Assembly: GCF_000518705.1 (NCBI RefSeq)
Contig: NZ_KI912479.1
Coordinates: 124,001 to 188,000, forward strand
Origin: Shewanella colwelliana ATCC 39565
GTDB taxonomy: Bacteria > Pseudomonadota > Gammaproteobacteria > Enterobacterales > Shewanellaceae
DNA length: 64,000 nucleotides
Reading direction: 5' to 3'
The notes beneath the pieces were generated by a model that was not told where the DNA came from, made no database searches, and saw nothing but the letters and a program-made list of their open reading frames with translations. This document shows positions 26,241 through 34,210 of the stretch, in pieces (position 1 is the first letter of the stretch; every line of letters begins with the position of its first letter). Position numbers and translations under genes: made by a program.

Positions 26241-27884
26241 CTAGCGTGAGTGTTTAAATTCTGCAGGGGTCAACACATAGGTGTCTTCACAATAAAATTT
26301 CGCCGCGCTGCACTGCTGCCACCAGGTTGTCCATGCTGAGTCTTTGATGTGGCCAGTTAGTAGAGCATTATGTGCGAGCGGTGCAACTAAACTGCCACTG
26401 GAGATCAATAAGCCATAGGGAGAGCGTCGTTTAAGCATATTGGGTGTAAGTTGGTTAGGGTTATCTAGTCCCATGCTACCCACCAGTTCATAGAAACTTT
26501 TCAGGGTATTTTGTTGGAAGTTTTTTACTCGCTTACTTTTGCTTTCGACATCGATAGCGTGAGAACGAGCAGGGTCTTGGGTGGCGATGCCTGTTGGGCA
26601 CAGGTTGGTGTTGCAGTGACGAGATTGAATGCAGCCTATGGCCAGCATCATGGTTCGCGCCGCATTAACAATGTCGGCCCCCATGGCAACTTTAGCAAGT
26701 AAATCAAAGCTTGATGCCGTTTTGCCTGATGCGATTAGTTTAATTTTATCCCTCAGGCCCACGCCGACTAATGCGTTATGAACAAAATAGACACCTTCTA
26801 AACAGACCATACCTAAACGGTTACTGAACTCAACTGGGGCTGCACCTGTGCCACCTTCTGCACCATCAATGGTAATAAAATCGGGAAGAATATTAGTTTC
26901 AAGCATGGCTTTGCAGATAGCTAGGAATTCAGCCGGATTACCAATACACAATTTAAAGCCAACCGGTTTTCCGCCGCTCAATTCTCGCAGGGTTTTAACA
27001 AATTGCAGTAGGGCAATTGGCGTTGTGCATTCTGGATTGACAGCGGGTGAGACACAATCTTTATCCATAGGGATATGTCGTATCATCGCAATTTCATGGG
27101 TGATTTTTGCTTTGGGGAGTACCCCTCCATGACCCGGTTTTGCCCCTTGACTGAGTTTAATTTCAATCATCTTAATCTGTGGCTTAGCGGCCATTTTTTC
27201 GAAGGTGACAGGGTTAAACCGGCCATCGTCGGTACGGCAACCAAATAGTCCTGAGCCTATTTGCCAGACAATATCTCCCCCATGCTTTAAGTGATAGGGA
27301 CTTGCGCCACCCTCGCCAGTGTTATGGTAACAGCCCGCATGTTTTGCACCGAGGTTGAGTGCTTCTATTGCATTGGCGCTTAGTGAGCCAAAACTCATCG
27401 CCGATATATTGAGGTAGGCCGCATCGTAGGGTTGAATGCAGTCGGGTCCCCCTATGGTGATGCGTTTGACGTCATCACTTAGGTGCTTAGGCGATAGCGA
27501 GTGCCACAAGCTGAGGTAGTTCTCTTCGAGGAGGTCACGTTGGGTGCCGAAGGCGATAGTATCACGTACATTTTTAGCGCGTTGATAGACCAAAGAGCGC
27601 TGCTCTCGATTAAAGGGCTTCTCTTCGGTGTCATTAGCGATAAAATATTGTTGAATTTCAACCCGATAAGACTCTAAAAAGTAGCGTAAGTAGGCAACCA
27701 CTGGGTAGAGTTTGTTGAGTGTGTGTGGGCTGATATACAGATCGTAACTGCCTATTGCCGTATAGCCTAGCGTGAAGGCTAGCAAAAGTGTGCTAGCGAC
27801 AGAGCTTTGGTTTACATATAGGGACAGCGCGATGATGTTGCCTAATGTGGCAATCAACCAAAATACTCGTTGCATTATGGTCAT
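26241..27884 (-). CDS. FMN-binding glutamate-synthase-family protein, membrane-anchored
   Basis: A 547-residue protein with two N-terminal hydrophobic segments (about 5-20 and 30-50), then the FMN/glutamate synthase central domain. Motifs include SAMSFGSLS-like AMSFGSLS, KPGHGGVLP, DGAEGGTGAAP and the 3Fe-4S segment GCIQSRHCNTNLCPTG. It lacks the glutamine amidotransferase domain and the NADPH subunit of true glutamate synthase. Stand-alone proteins of this family are of uncertain function; use of an ammonia channel or another electron donor is inference. It is convergent with the FadL-type gene. Confidence 0.85.
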   Translation of the reverse strand: MTIMQRVFWLIATLGNIIALSLYVNQSSVASTLLLAFTLGYTAIGSYDLYISPHTLNKLYPVVAYLRYFLESYRVEIQQYFIANDTEEKPFNREQRSLVYQRAKNVRDTIAFGTQRDLLEENYLSLWHSLSPKHLSDDVKRITIGGPDCIQPYDAAYLNISAMSFGSLSANAIEALNLGAKHAGCYHNTGEGGASPYHLKHGGDIVWQIGSGLFGCRTDDGRFNPVTFEKMAAKPQIKMIEIKLSQGAKPGHGGVLPKAKITHEIAMIRHIPMDKDCVSPAVNPECTTPIALLQFVKTLRELSGGKPVGFKLCIGNPAEFLAICKAMLETNILPDFITIDGAEGGTGAAPVEFSNRLGMVCLEGVYFVHNALVGVGLRDKIKLIASGKTASSFDLLAKVAMGADIVNAARTMMLAIGCIQSRHCNTNLCPTGIATQDPARSHAIDVESKSKRVKNFQQNTLKSFYELVGSMGLDNPNQLTPNMLKRRSPYGLLISSGSLVAPLAHNALLTGHIKDSAWTTWWQQCSAAKFYCEDTYVLTPAEFKHSR

Positions 27885-28292
27885 AGTACCTCCGTGTAAA
27901 AACTGCTATTTATTGTCTGGTGACATAACGTGATTATATTTGGATTAAATAATAAGTCTCTTATTAAAGGGTATTTATTTAAATTGTTTACTAAGGTTGC
28001 AACAAGCGCATACGCAAGTGAGTGATCAGGCATTAAGGTGTGAGTCGCTTACTTATCGATGCAGGTATTAATTATTGATACGATATATTGCTTAATTGAT
28101 GGGGCTGGCTGGGAATACGGAGGACTAACTTTCAATAATCCTTTTATTTGTTTTTCATTTATCCTGTCAATGATGCGCAAAATACTCCTTAATCATTGCA
28201 CACGGATAAGTAACAAAAAACCAGCGCTATGCTGGCTTTTTCGTGATGATATGCAACCCTTTGGTATTGTGCCGTAGGTTAGCTATTCAGTG
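27885..28292. other. AT-rich intergenic region
   Basis: This 408-base gap lies between the start of the glutamate-synthase-like gene and the 3' end of fur. It holds the fur terminator and presumably the promoter of the minus-strand gene to its left. An ORF of 72 codons at 28059 has no ribosome site and runs through the terminator, so I do not call it. Nothing else stands out. Confidence 0.55.
28215..28242 (-). terminator. Terminator of fur
   Basis: Stem CCAGC / GCTGG with a 5-base loop. Read on the minus strand it ends in GCTGGTTTTTT, with flanking A-T pairs extending the stem. It is about 50 bases after the fur stop. Confidence 0.75.
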
Positions 28293-28724
28293 TTAGGCCT
28301 CGCCGTGGTCGCACTCATCGTTAGTGCAAACACCATAAAGGTATAAACTGTGGTTAGTCAGTTTGATGTTGTGCTTCATTGCGATTTCATCTTGACGACG
28401 CTCGATGACATCGTCTGAAAACTCAATGACTTTACCACAAGATAAACAGACTAAGTGATCATGATGATGTTGTGATGATAGTTCAAAAACGGCTTTGCCA
28501 CTTTCAAAATGATGACGGGATACAATGCCGGCATCGTCAAATTGGTTCAATACTCGATAAACGGTTGCTAATCCGATCTCTTCACCTAGATCGAGCAATT
28601 TTTTATATAGTTCTTCCGCGCTGATATGCTGGTTTTCGGGTCCCTGCATGAGTTCGAGGATCTTGACGCGTGGTAAGGTGACCTTTAATCCCGCTTTCTT
28701 TAGCGCTTGATTTCCATCTGTCAT
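28293..28724 (-). CDS. fur: Ferric uptake regulator Fur
   Basis: A 143-residue metal-dependent repressor. The DNA-binding domain (LKVTLPRVKILELMQ and EEIGLATVYRVLNQF) is followed by the His-rich HHHDHLVCLSCGKVIEF metal site and a second Cys pair near the end (CTNDECDHGEA). I start it at the MTDGNQALKKAG methionine, which aligns with E. coli Fur; the frame stays open 37 codons further but without family similarity. It controls iron uptake genes genome-wide. Confidence 0.96.
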   Translation of the reverse strand: MTDGNQALKKAGLKVTLPRVKILELMQGPENQHISAEELYKKLLDLGEEIGLATVYRVLNQFDDAGIVSRHHFESGKAVFELSSQHHHDHLVCLSCGKVIEFSDDVIERRQDEIAMKHNIKLTNHSLYLYGVCTNDECDHGEA

Positions 28725-29047
28725 TATTAATCTCTTGATTGCAGAACCATTAGCAAAGCCAATACAGGTTCGGTAGTTGATATTGCAAACCATTATAGGG
28801 GGTGAATTTGAAAACTTAAACCTTTGATCTTGCATATTGTTCGCTTAGGCAATTTTTTGCGCTAAATTGGACCTACCTGTGCGATAAATACTGCAATTTA
28901 AGCATACTTTTTGTAGTGTTATTTATACTAATGCCCAATAGTTTGCTGCGAAAAATTATGGCAGGGTTTGGTAAATATAAGAATCCCTAACTTCTCAATT
29001 GTAAGCTGGTTTTAGGGACATAATAATGACAATAAAAGGGACCGCAG
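28725..29047. promoter_or_regulatory. Divergent fur/cobB upstream region
   Basis: A 323-base AT-rich gap with the promoters of fur (minus) and the cobB operon (plus). I see no clear Fur box for autoregulation. AAAGGGA lies about 9 bases before the cobB ATG. Confidence 0.5.
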
Positions 29048-29791
29048 ATGTATCGACAAATCGTAGTGTTAACCGGGGCTGGTATCTCGGCTGAGTCGGG
29101 GCTTCGTACGTTTAGAGATCAAGATGGCTTGTGGGAAGAACATAAGATAGAGGATGTGGCAACGCCTGAAGGTTACCAACGGGACCCTGAAATGGTAGAG
29201 CGCTTCTATAATGAACGTTGGCAGCAGCTACACGATGGTAATGTCGAGCCCAATGCGGCTCATTTGGCGTTAGCACGGTTAGAGAATGAATTTGATGGTC
29301 AGCTTTTAGTGGTGACACAGAATATTGATGATCTACATGAGCGCGCGGGCTCTCGGCGTTTATTACATATGCATGGCGAGTTGACAAAGGGTCGTTGTCC
29401 TCGTTCACAGCAAACTTTTTTGCTCACCGATCATTTTAGCGTGCACCATACCTGTACTTGCTGTATTCCAGCACAACGCTTGAGACCCCATGTGGTCTGG
29501 TTTGGTGAAATGCCAATTGGTTTAGATCGTATTCAACATGCCTTAGATACCTGTGACTTGTTTATTGCTATTGGTACCTCTGGCACTGTGTATCCTGCAG
29601 CCGGCTTTGTCGATACCGCTAATCATCATGGAGCACAAACGGTGGAAGTGAATCTGATTGAAGCCGATCGTCATAGTCAATTCCAGTATCACCTCCAAGG
29701 CAAAGCTAGTGAAATAGTCCCGCAACTTGTTGAGCAGATCTTGCAAGGACAGATCATCAGTGATCAGGTGAACCTAGCGGCGCAAGGATAG
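29048..29791 (+). CDS. cobB: NAD-dependent protein deacylase (sirtuin) CobB
   Basis: A 247-residue sirtuin that removes acyl groups from lysine with NAD. GAGISAESGLRTFRD is the NAD-binding loop, TQNIDDLHERAG follows, and the catalytic His is in HMHGEL. FYNERW supplies the Tyr-x-x-Arg pair that marks desuccinylase/demalonylase (class III) sirtuins. The zinc site looks like the E. coli form (RCPRSQQ and CTCC). First gene of a four-gene plus-strand run. Confidence 0.95.
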   Translation: MYRQIVVLTGAGISAESGLRTFRDQDGLWEEHKIEDVATPEGYQRDPEMVERFYNERWQQLHDGNVEPNAAHLALARLENEFDGQLLVVTQNIDDLHERAGSRRLLHMHGELTKGRCPRSQQTFLLTDHFSVHHTCTCCIPAQRLRPHVVWFGEMPIGLDRIQHALDTCDLFIAIGTSGTVYPAAGFVDTANHHGAQTVEVNLIEADRHSQFQYHLQGKASEIVPQLVEQILQGQIISDQVNLAAQG

Positions 29792-29801
29792 AATAATTAC
29801 T

Positions 29802-30266
29802 ATGAGTGAAGGGGATAAAAGCGGTAAATTGGCCATCATTATGCGTGGTTTACCTGGGAGTGGTAAGAGCCATTGGGTTGAGCAGTTTATTTTGACACAA
29901 ACGCCTAATGATGCAATTGCACTGCGCCAGCGAGGGATTTTTTCAACCGATGCGTTGTTTATTGAGGATGGCGAGTACCGTTTCAATGTCCGTAAGCTAT
30001 CTCAATACCATCAACAAAACTTGACTTTTTTTATCCAAGCATTAAGCCGCAATGAGCCCATTGTTATTTGTGATAACACCAATATGGCGCATTGGGAGTT
30101 TATGGCTTACGAGGCTGCGGCAAAAGCACTAGGCTACCAAGTCAGAATTGTGTTGATAGGGGATCCCACTGATAGTGCTCATCAGCAGTTGTGTGCCCGT
30201 CGCAATCGTCATGGGGTACCAATTGCACAAATTAGGTCGATGGCGGCACAGTTTCAAGCTTTTTAA
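29802..30266 (+). CDS. Small AAA/P-loop kinase-like protein
   Basis: A 154-residue protein with Walker A MRGLPGSGKSHW near residues 14-25 and the ICDNTNMAHWEF segment, which is typical of the N4BP2-like and polynucleotide-kinase-like P-loop group. Its substrate cannot be told from the sequence; phosphorylation of nucleotides or nucleic-acid ends is the family guess. It starts 10 bases after cobB. Confidence 0.8.
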   Translation: MSEGDKSGKLAIIMRGLPGSGKSHWVEQFILTQTPNDAIALRQRGIFSTDALFIEDGEYRFNVRKLSQYHQQNLTFFIQALSRNEPIVICDNTNMAHWEFMAYEAAAKALGYQVRIVLIGDPTDSAHQQLCARRNRHGVPIAQIRSMAAQFQAF

Positions 30267-30283
30267 GCAAGGAGCAGGCAAGT

Positions 30284-30577
30284 ATGTACGCAGTCATATT
30301 TAGGGCCAAAGTGGCTAATCAAGATGAAGCCTACTCGGCGATGGCGGTTAAGATGCGCCAGTTGGCCTTTGAGCAATACCGGTGTATCGATTTTGTCGCT
30401 GTGACAGAAGGGGATGAGGAGATTGCTATCTCATATTGGCATAGTGAAGCGGATATCTTGGCCTGGAAGCAAGACAGTCAACATCAGGTGGCGCAGCACT
30501 CTGGCCAGCATAAATGGTATCAAAGTTATCAAGTGCAAATCGTTGAAGTAAAGCGAAGCTATAGTAGCGCAGTATAA
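30284..30577 (+). CDS. Antibiotic biosynthesis monooxygenase (ABM) fold protein
   Basis: A 97-residue single-domain protein of the dimeric alpha-beta barrel type. ISYWHSEADILAWKQDSQHQVAQ is the usual YWxS...W..d..H signature of the ABM/YgiN-like family. Members are cofactor-free oxygenases or haem-degrading enzymes; no more specific role is visible. AGGAG 9 bases upstream; 17 bases after the P-loop gene. Confidence 0.82.
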   Translation: MYAVIFRAKVANQDEAYSAMAVKMRQLAFEQYRCIDFVAVTEGDEEIAISYWHSEADILAWKQDSQHQVAQHSGQHKWYQSYQVQIVEVKRSYSSAV

Positions 30578-30622
30578 GCCCCATGATTTAAAAGATTCTG
30601 TTGAGTTTAAATAAGGATGTTA

Positions 30623-31294
30623 ATGAAATTTGTATTACTGAGTGCCCCCAAGAGTGATGCGGCCATTTCTGCCATCAGGCATTTGCTGGGCAACATCGCT
30701 GGCGCGATTCGCATTGGCTATTTAGCCTCTTCCCATGAGCCTGACCGTCGCTATTACCGGCAGATGCAAACTTATTATCAGCAGTTCGGTGCAGATCTCT
30801 GCTGCTACGTTGACTTAGAGCAAGGTTTTTCCCTGCAAACTTTTGAGCAATTATGTCAGTGTGATGTGATTCACCTGGCAGGAGGGGACACCTATCGCTT
30901 TCTTAAAGGTGTTCAAGACCGAGAGGTTGCGCAGCAGTTATGTGCTTTCTCTAAGGCCGGAGGTGGATTTATCGGTTTAAGCGCTGGAGCTATGTTGCTC
31001 TGCCCGAGTATTGAGTCGGCCACATTGTGTGGCGATCAAAATGGCGTCGAACTCTCCGACATGGCTGGCTTGCAGCTCATTCCCTATCAGTTTATTCCCC
31101 ATACCGATAAGACAGATAACGGTGTCAATGCGGCACTTACGGCAGCAGAGCACCTGAGTAGTCAAACGCTAGCAAAGTTTCCTGCAATTTTATGTGCTGA
31201 TGATGATGCGGTTATCTTTGAACAGGGCAGTTTGTTAGGGTTTGGTTCACCATTGCTATTTGATGGTTTACAGCTTTTATCGATCAATCAATGA
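30623..31294 (+). CDS. Peptidase S51 / class I glutamine amidotransferase-like protein
   Basis: A 223-residue PepE-like protein. The nucleophile serine lies in GLSAGAMLL (near 120), after the HLAGGDTYRFL segment. PepE cleaves aspartyl dipeptides, but many relatives have unknown substrates. I use the ATG at 30623, which has AAGGA at proper distance; the ATG two codons earlier touches the ribosome site. Last gene of the cobB run. Confidence 0.82.
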   Translation: MKFVLLSAPKSDAAISAIRHLLGNIAGAIRIGYLASSHEPDRRYYRQMQTYYQQFGADLCCYVDLEQGFSLQTFEQLCQCDVIHLAGGDTYRFLKGVQDREVAQQLCAFSKAGGGFIGLSAGAMLLCPSIESATLCGDQNGVELSDMAGLQLIPYQFIPHTDKTDNGVNAALTAAEHLSSQTLAKFPAILCADDDAVIFEQGSLLGFGSPLLFDGLQLLSINQ

Positions 31295-31301
31295 GACCAT
31301 T

Positions 31302-31337
31302 GCAGATGGCTTATATTGATTAATATAAGCCATCTGC
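31302..31337. other. 16-bp perfect hairpin between convergent genes
   Basis: GCAGATGGCTTATATT and its exact complement surround a 4-base loop, 7 bases after the peptidase stop and 12 bases before the end of the orphan gene. There is no T-run on either strand. It probably stops or protects both converging transcripts. Confidence 0.65.
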
Positions 31338-31349
31338 CTGGCGGTTCAC

Positions 31350-32351
31350 TTATCGAATGAAAGAGTTTTTACCGAAGAATTTATCTGATTCATACTCTGT
31401 CACAATCGCTGATAATGGGCGATTTTGATCGTTGGCTAAGAGTTTATGGCTCAGAGCACTGAGTTTTATCAGCACGTCTTTACACTCAATTCGGGCAGAC
31501 TGCACCTCTGAAGATGCCATATAGAGAATTTGTGCATACAATTCGCTCGGTTTTTCGATAATGTTACCGCTGAAATTGACATAAGTCGCAAACATCAATT
31601 TCATATTTTCATCGTATTGATTAGCTGTAACAAGCCGAACAAATTCTTCTTTATCTTCATTCGGTGCAAAAGAGCGCACCCAGTTGCAGTAATCTGCGTC
31701 TAAAATAAGCGCAAATGCTTTTCGTCTATAGTCTTCATTTTCGATTAAGGCGTTAATAAACCCCTCTTCTTGGCAATTTTCTTGTAGCTCTTTAGCCATT
31801 AAATGTACGGAATTGAACTCATTTAATAACCCAATCCAACCCGAGCCTAATTTATTGTGGAGTTGTGAGATCTCTTCGATATCTTTGAGAAATGCCTCTA
31901 AAAATTCTCGTCCATCCGAGAGTGAGTCGAGCACGGGAATCAGTGAGTAGCGGCGCTTTTGGATATTTTCATAAAAAATATCAACCCATTCCCTAAACTC
32001 TTCTAGACGAGCGATATTTTCTTGGAGAAACTCATCACTGGCCTCGATGCGTGAAGACAATCTTGAAAAGTCTAGACCGCTGTCTGTGGACTTCACCCGT
32101 CTATCGACTGGGGTTTCAAACTTGGTTCCCGCAAGTACCAATTTGCTAAATGAGGATTCGAATTCAGATAATATCTCTTGAACTTTGTCTAAAGAGGTTG
32201 CACGGGCACGCTCGTTAATCCCTATCTGCTGCTCTTTTTGCGCGCGTCTTCTGCTTTCCCATCCCCAAGAAACTAATGCGCCGATAATGGTTGCACTGGT
32301 CGCAATATCAAACCCTAATTGTACTTTTTCCGTGAGCAAACTCTCTATCAC
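31350..32351 (-). CDS. Orphan membrane-anchored protein, function unknown
   Basis: A 333-residue protein that I do not recognise. A single hydrophobic segment (about 12-27, GFDIATSATIIGALVSW) is followed by a basic stretch (ESRRRAQK), so the remaining 300 residues are probably cytoplasmic. These are almost entirely helical, acidic and coiled-coil-like (for example residues 70-130), and contain a few Trp and Cys but no catalytic motif. It starts at GTG with AAGGA about 8 bases before. It has no operon partner and is flanked by a 16-bp palindrome on one side and a 19-bp tandem repeat on the other. Confidence 0.7.
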   Translation of the reverse strand: MIESLLTEKVQLGFDIATSATIIGALVSWGWESRRRAQKEQQIGINERARATSLDKVQEILSEFESSFSKLVLAGTKFETPVDRRVKSTDSGLDFSRLSSRIEASDEFLQENIARLEEFREWVDIFYENIQKRRYSLIPVLDSLSDGREFLEAFLKDIEEISQLHNKLGSGWIGLLNEFNSVHLMAKELQENCQEEGFINALIENEDYRRKAFALILDADYCNWVRSFAPNEDKEEFVRLVTANQYDENMKLMFATYVNFSGNIIEKPSELYAQILYMASSEVQSARIECKDVLIKLSALSHKLLANDQNRPLSAIVTEYESDKFFGKNSFIR

Positions 32352-32470
32352 AATATCATCCTTATATTCGGTTAAATGACTGCTAACAGCCGTAAAGACT
32401 TGTCCTTAGTAACATATTAAAAACATGATTATCAAATGAATTTTTAGTTTGTGTGGCTGGGGCGGATGAA

Positions 32471-32508
32471 AGATTTTAGTGCCATGTAAAGATTTTACTG
32501 GCATGTAA
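32471..32508. repeat. Two-copy 19-bp tandem repeat
   Basis: Two head-to-tail units, AGATTTTAGTGCCATGTAA and AGATTTTACTGGCATGTAA (17 of 19 identical), are followed by a third decayed partial unit (AGACTTAGGCGTTATG). They lie upstream of the orphan gene and past the 3' end of the esterase gene. Confidence 0.7.
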
Positions 32509-32554
32509 AGACTTAGGCGTTATGTCGGTCATAACACCTCATAAGCTATGTGCG

Positions 32555-33799
32555 CTATTTTAGCTCCCAGACATCCCAAGAGCGCAACTGATATTGCTGG
32601 GCTAACGATAGAGCGAGTTGTTGATGGTGATCAGCTTTAGCGGTTTGTTGCTGTGCGTCATAGTAGACGCTCAGCTCGTGTTGCCAGTCAGGGGAGTTGA
32701 TGCCTTCTGCGGCCACGCTATCGAGTAACTGCTTTGCACGCTGATGTTCGCCTTTAATGTTCATCCCCTTAGCGATGTGTACGGTAACAATCGTTAATGA
32801 GAGTGGGAACTTCTTAGCGATCTGGGCTAATACCTGATCAACTTTGTCAGTTTGTTTGGACCAAAATAGGTATTTAGCGAATTGGTAGGCTTGTAACCAC
32901 TCAAATTCAAATCCGCCCCATTGTGACTGGCTGGTTTCAAAATAGCTCAACACCTGCTCCACATCGCCCATGGCCAACATCTCTCCACCATCGGCGCCAT
33001 AATCTGGGCTAAGAAAGGTGAGCGCATCATAAAGTGCGGGCAATGCAGTTGTGAAGTGATTTTCCTCAGGGTAAGACTTAAACTGCCACAACAGGCTCTC
33101 TGGGGCGTGGTGCTCTAACCACTGCACCACCGTATCTACGCCCATCTCCTGTTCATTAGCAACACTGATAAAAAGCGGATGTTTAAGACCTTGTTGCTCA
33201 GCGGCACCATCTAGTTTTTTGGTAATGCTCTGGTTATCGAACCAAGCACTGGGGCTCATGGCCACAAAAGCATTAAAGGGGGTATCAGCTTGGGTCATGC
33301 TAAAAAGCGTGAAAAGACCTCCTAGCGAGTACCCTGACAGTGCTCGTTTATTGTTAGTGCGGTATTGTTTATCGATAAGTGGTACTAATTCATTCGTAAT
33401 ATAGCGATGAAAGGTAACAGCACCGCCAAATGCCTCGTCAGATTTATCTGGCCATGTGGTGGCATACAGATAGTCAGTAGGGCCTTGATTCGCGATACCG
33501 ACAACAATCATGGGGGCAATCTTGCCCATCCTTGTAAGGTGGTGCACGGTTGCCGAAACATGCTGAAACTGAAAGTCGCCATCGACGACATACAGGGTGG
33601 GATATTGCCTATTTGAAGCAAAGTAACGCTCGGGCAGCGCGACTTGGTAACGACGCTGCTCAGCCATGACTTTTGACTGATGGTGATAGGCATAGCCTTC
33701 CACAATTGCGACGCCATTATCTTGGGCTGATAGTGGTGATGAGATGATAGAAAGTAATAGTGTAAACAATAAAATTAATAGTTTTGTAAGGGCATTCAT
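32555..33799 (-). CDS. Exported alpha/beta hydrolase (esterase D / enterochelin-esterase-like)
   Basis: A 414-residue protein with a signal peptide (cleavage probably after PLSA) when started at the ATG at 33799; the frame is open 59 codons further but that part lacks a signal. The esterase domain has ALSGYSLGGLFTLF (nucleophile serine), YVVDGDFQF and a His in EENHFTT. Residues beyond about 260 form a helical, TPR-like tail. Relatives cleave esters such as siderophores or acylated compounds. Substrate unknown. Confidence 0.82.
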   Translation of the reverse strand: MNALTKLLILLFTLLLSIISSPLSAQDNGVAIVEGYAYHHQSKVMAEQRRYQVALPERYFASNRQYPTLYVVDGDFQFQHVSATVHHLTRMGKIAPMIVVGIANQGPTDYLYATTWPDKSDEAFGGAVTFHRYITNELVPLIDKQYRTNNKRALSGYSLGGLFTLFSMTQADTPFNAFVAMSPSAWFDNQSITKKLDGAAEQQGLKHPLFISVANEQEMGVDTVVQWLEHHAPESLLWQFKSYPEENHFTTALPALYDALTFLSPDYGADGGEMLAMGDVEQVLSYFETSQSQWGGFEFEWLQAYQFAKYLFWSKQTDKVDQVLAQIAKKFPLSLTIVTVHIAKGMNIKGEHQRAKQLLDSVAAEGINSPDWQHELSVYYDAQQQTAKADHHQQLALSLAQQYQLRSWDVWELK

Positions 33800-34210
33800 T
33801 GCTTTAAAGCTCCGTATTCGCAGCGTGTTATTTAGCCTAGCAGCATTGAATAAACCTGAGTTACTGGCGAGTGAATTGTCGGTAATACTCGGTGAATATT
33901 TAGTGAAGTTATTTATTATCAGTTGTTTGCAATCAAAAGTATACGACATGCCATGACTCATAACGCCCTCCAACATCCATTCTCCGTGTCGTCTAATTAA
34001 CCCGTTTTGTATTGATGGTTAATCCATGTATCACTGAGACTGTAAATACAGACTGACAAAACCTTAGACTAAAGTTATGCAGATTTGACCACTAATCACT
34101 TGCTTTACGTTCGCGTAAACGTCACAGTGAATATTATTTGAAGACGATCACAGTTCACATCTTTATCTCGATGTGAGCCAGACGCATGAGTACCTTAATT
34201 GGAGCGGAAA
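33800..34210. promoter_or_regulatory. Upstream region of the valine degradation cluster
   Basis: A 411-base divergent gap between the exported esterase and the thiolase. It contains a palindromic operator-like site at 34104-34119, listed separately. No further gene is seen. Confidence 0.55.
34104..34119 (+). promoter_or_regulatory. Palindromic operator-like site before the thiolase gene
   Basis: TTTACG-TTCG-CGTAAA is a perfect 6+4+6 palindrome, directly followed by CGTCA. The TTTACG/CGTAAACGTCA make-up resembles, from memory, sites proposed for the MerR-family regulator LiuR of branched-chain amino acid degradation in Shewanella. It is about 90 bases before the thiolase start. The regulator assignment is inference. 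Confidence 0.45.

Noticed and set aside
28059..28277. 72-codon plus-strand ORF
   Set aside because: No ribosome site, and it runs through the fur terminator; no protein features.
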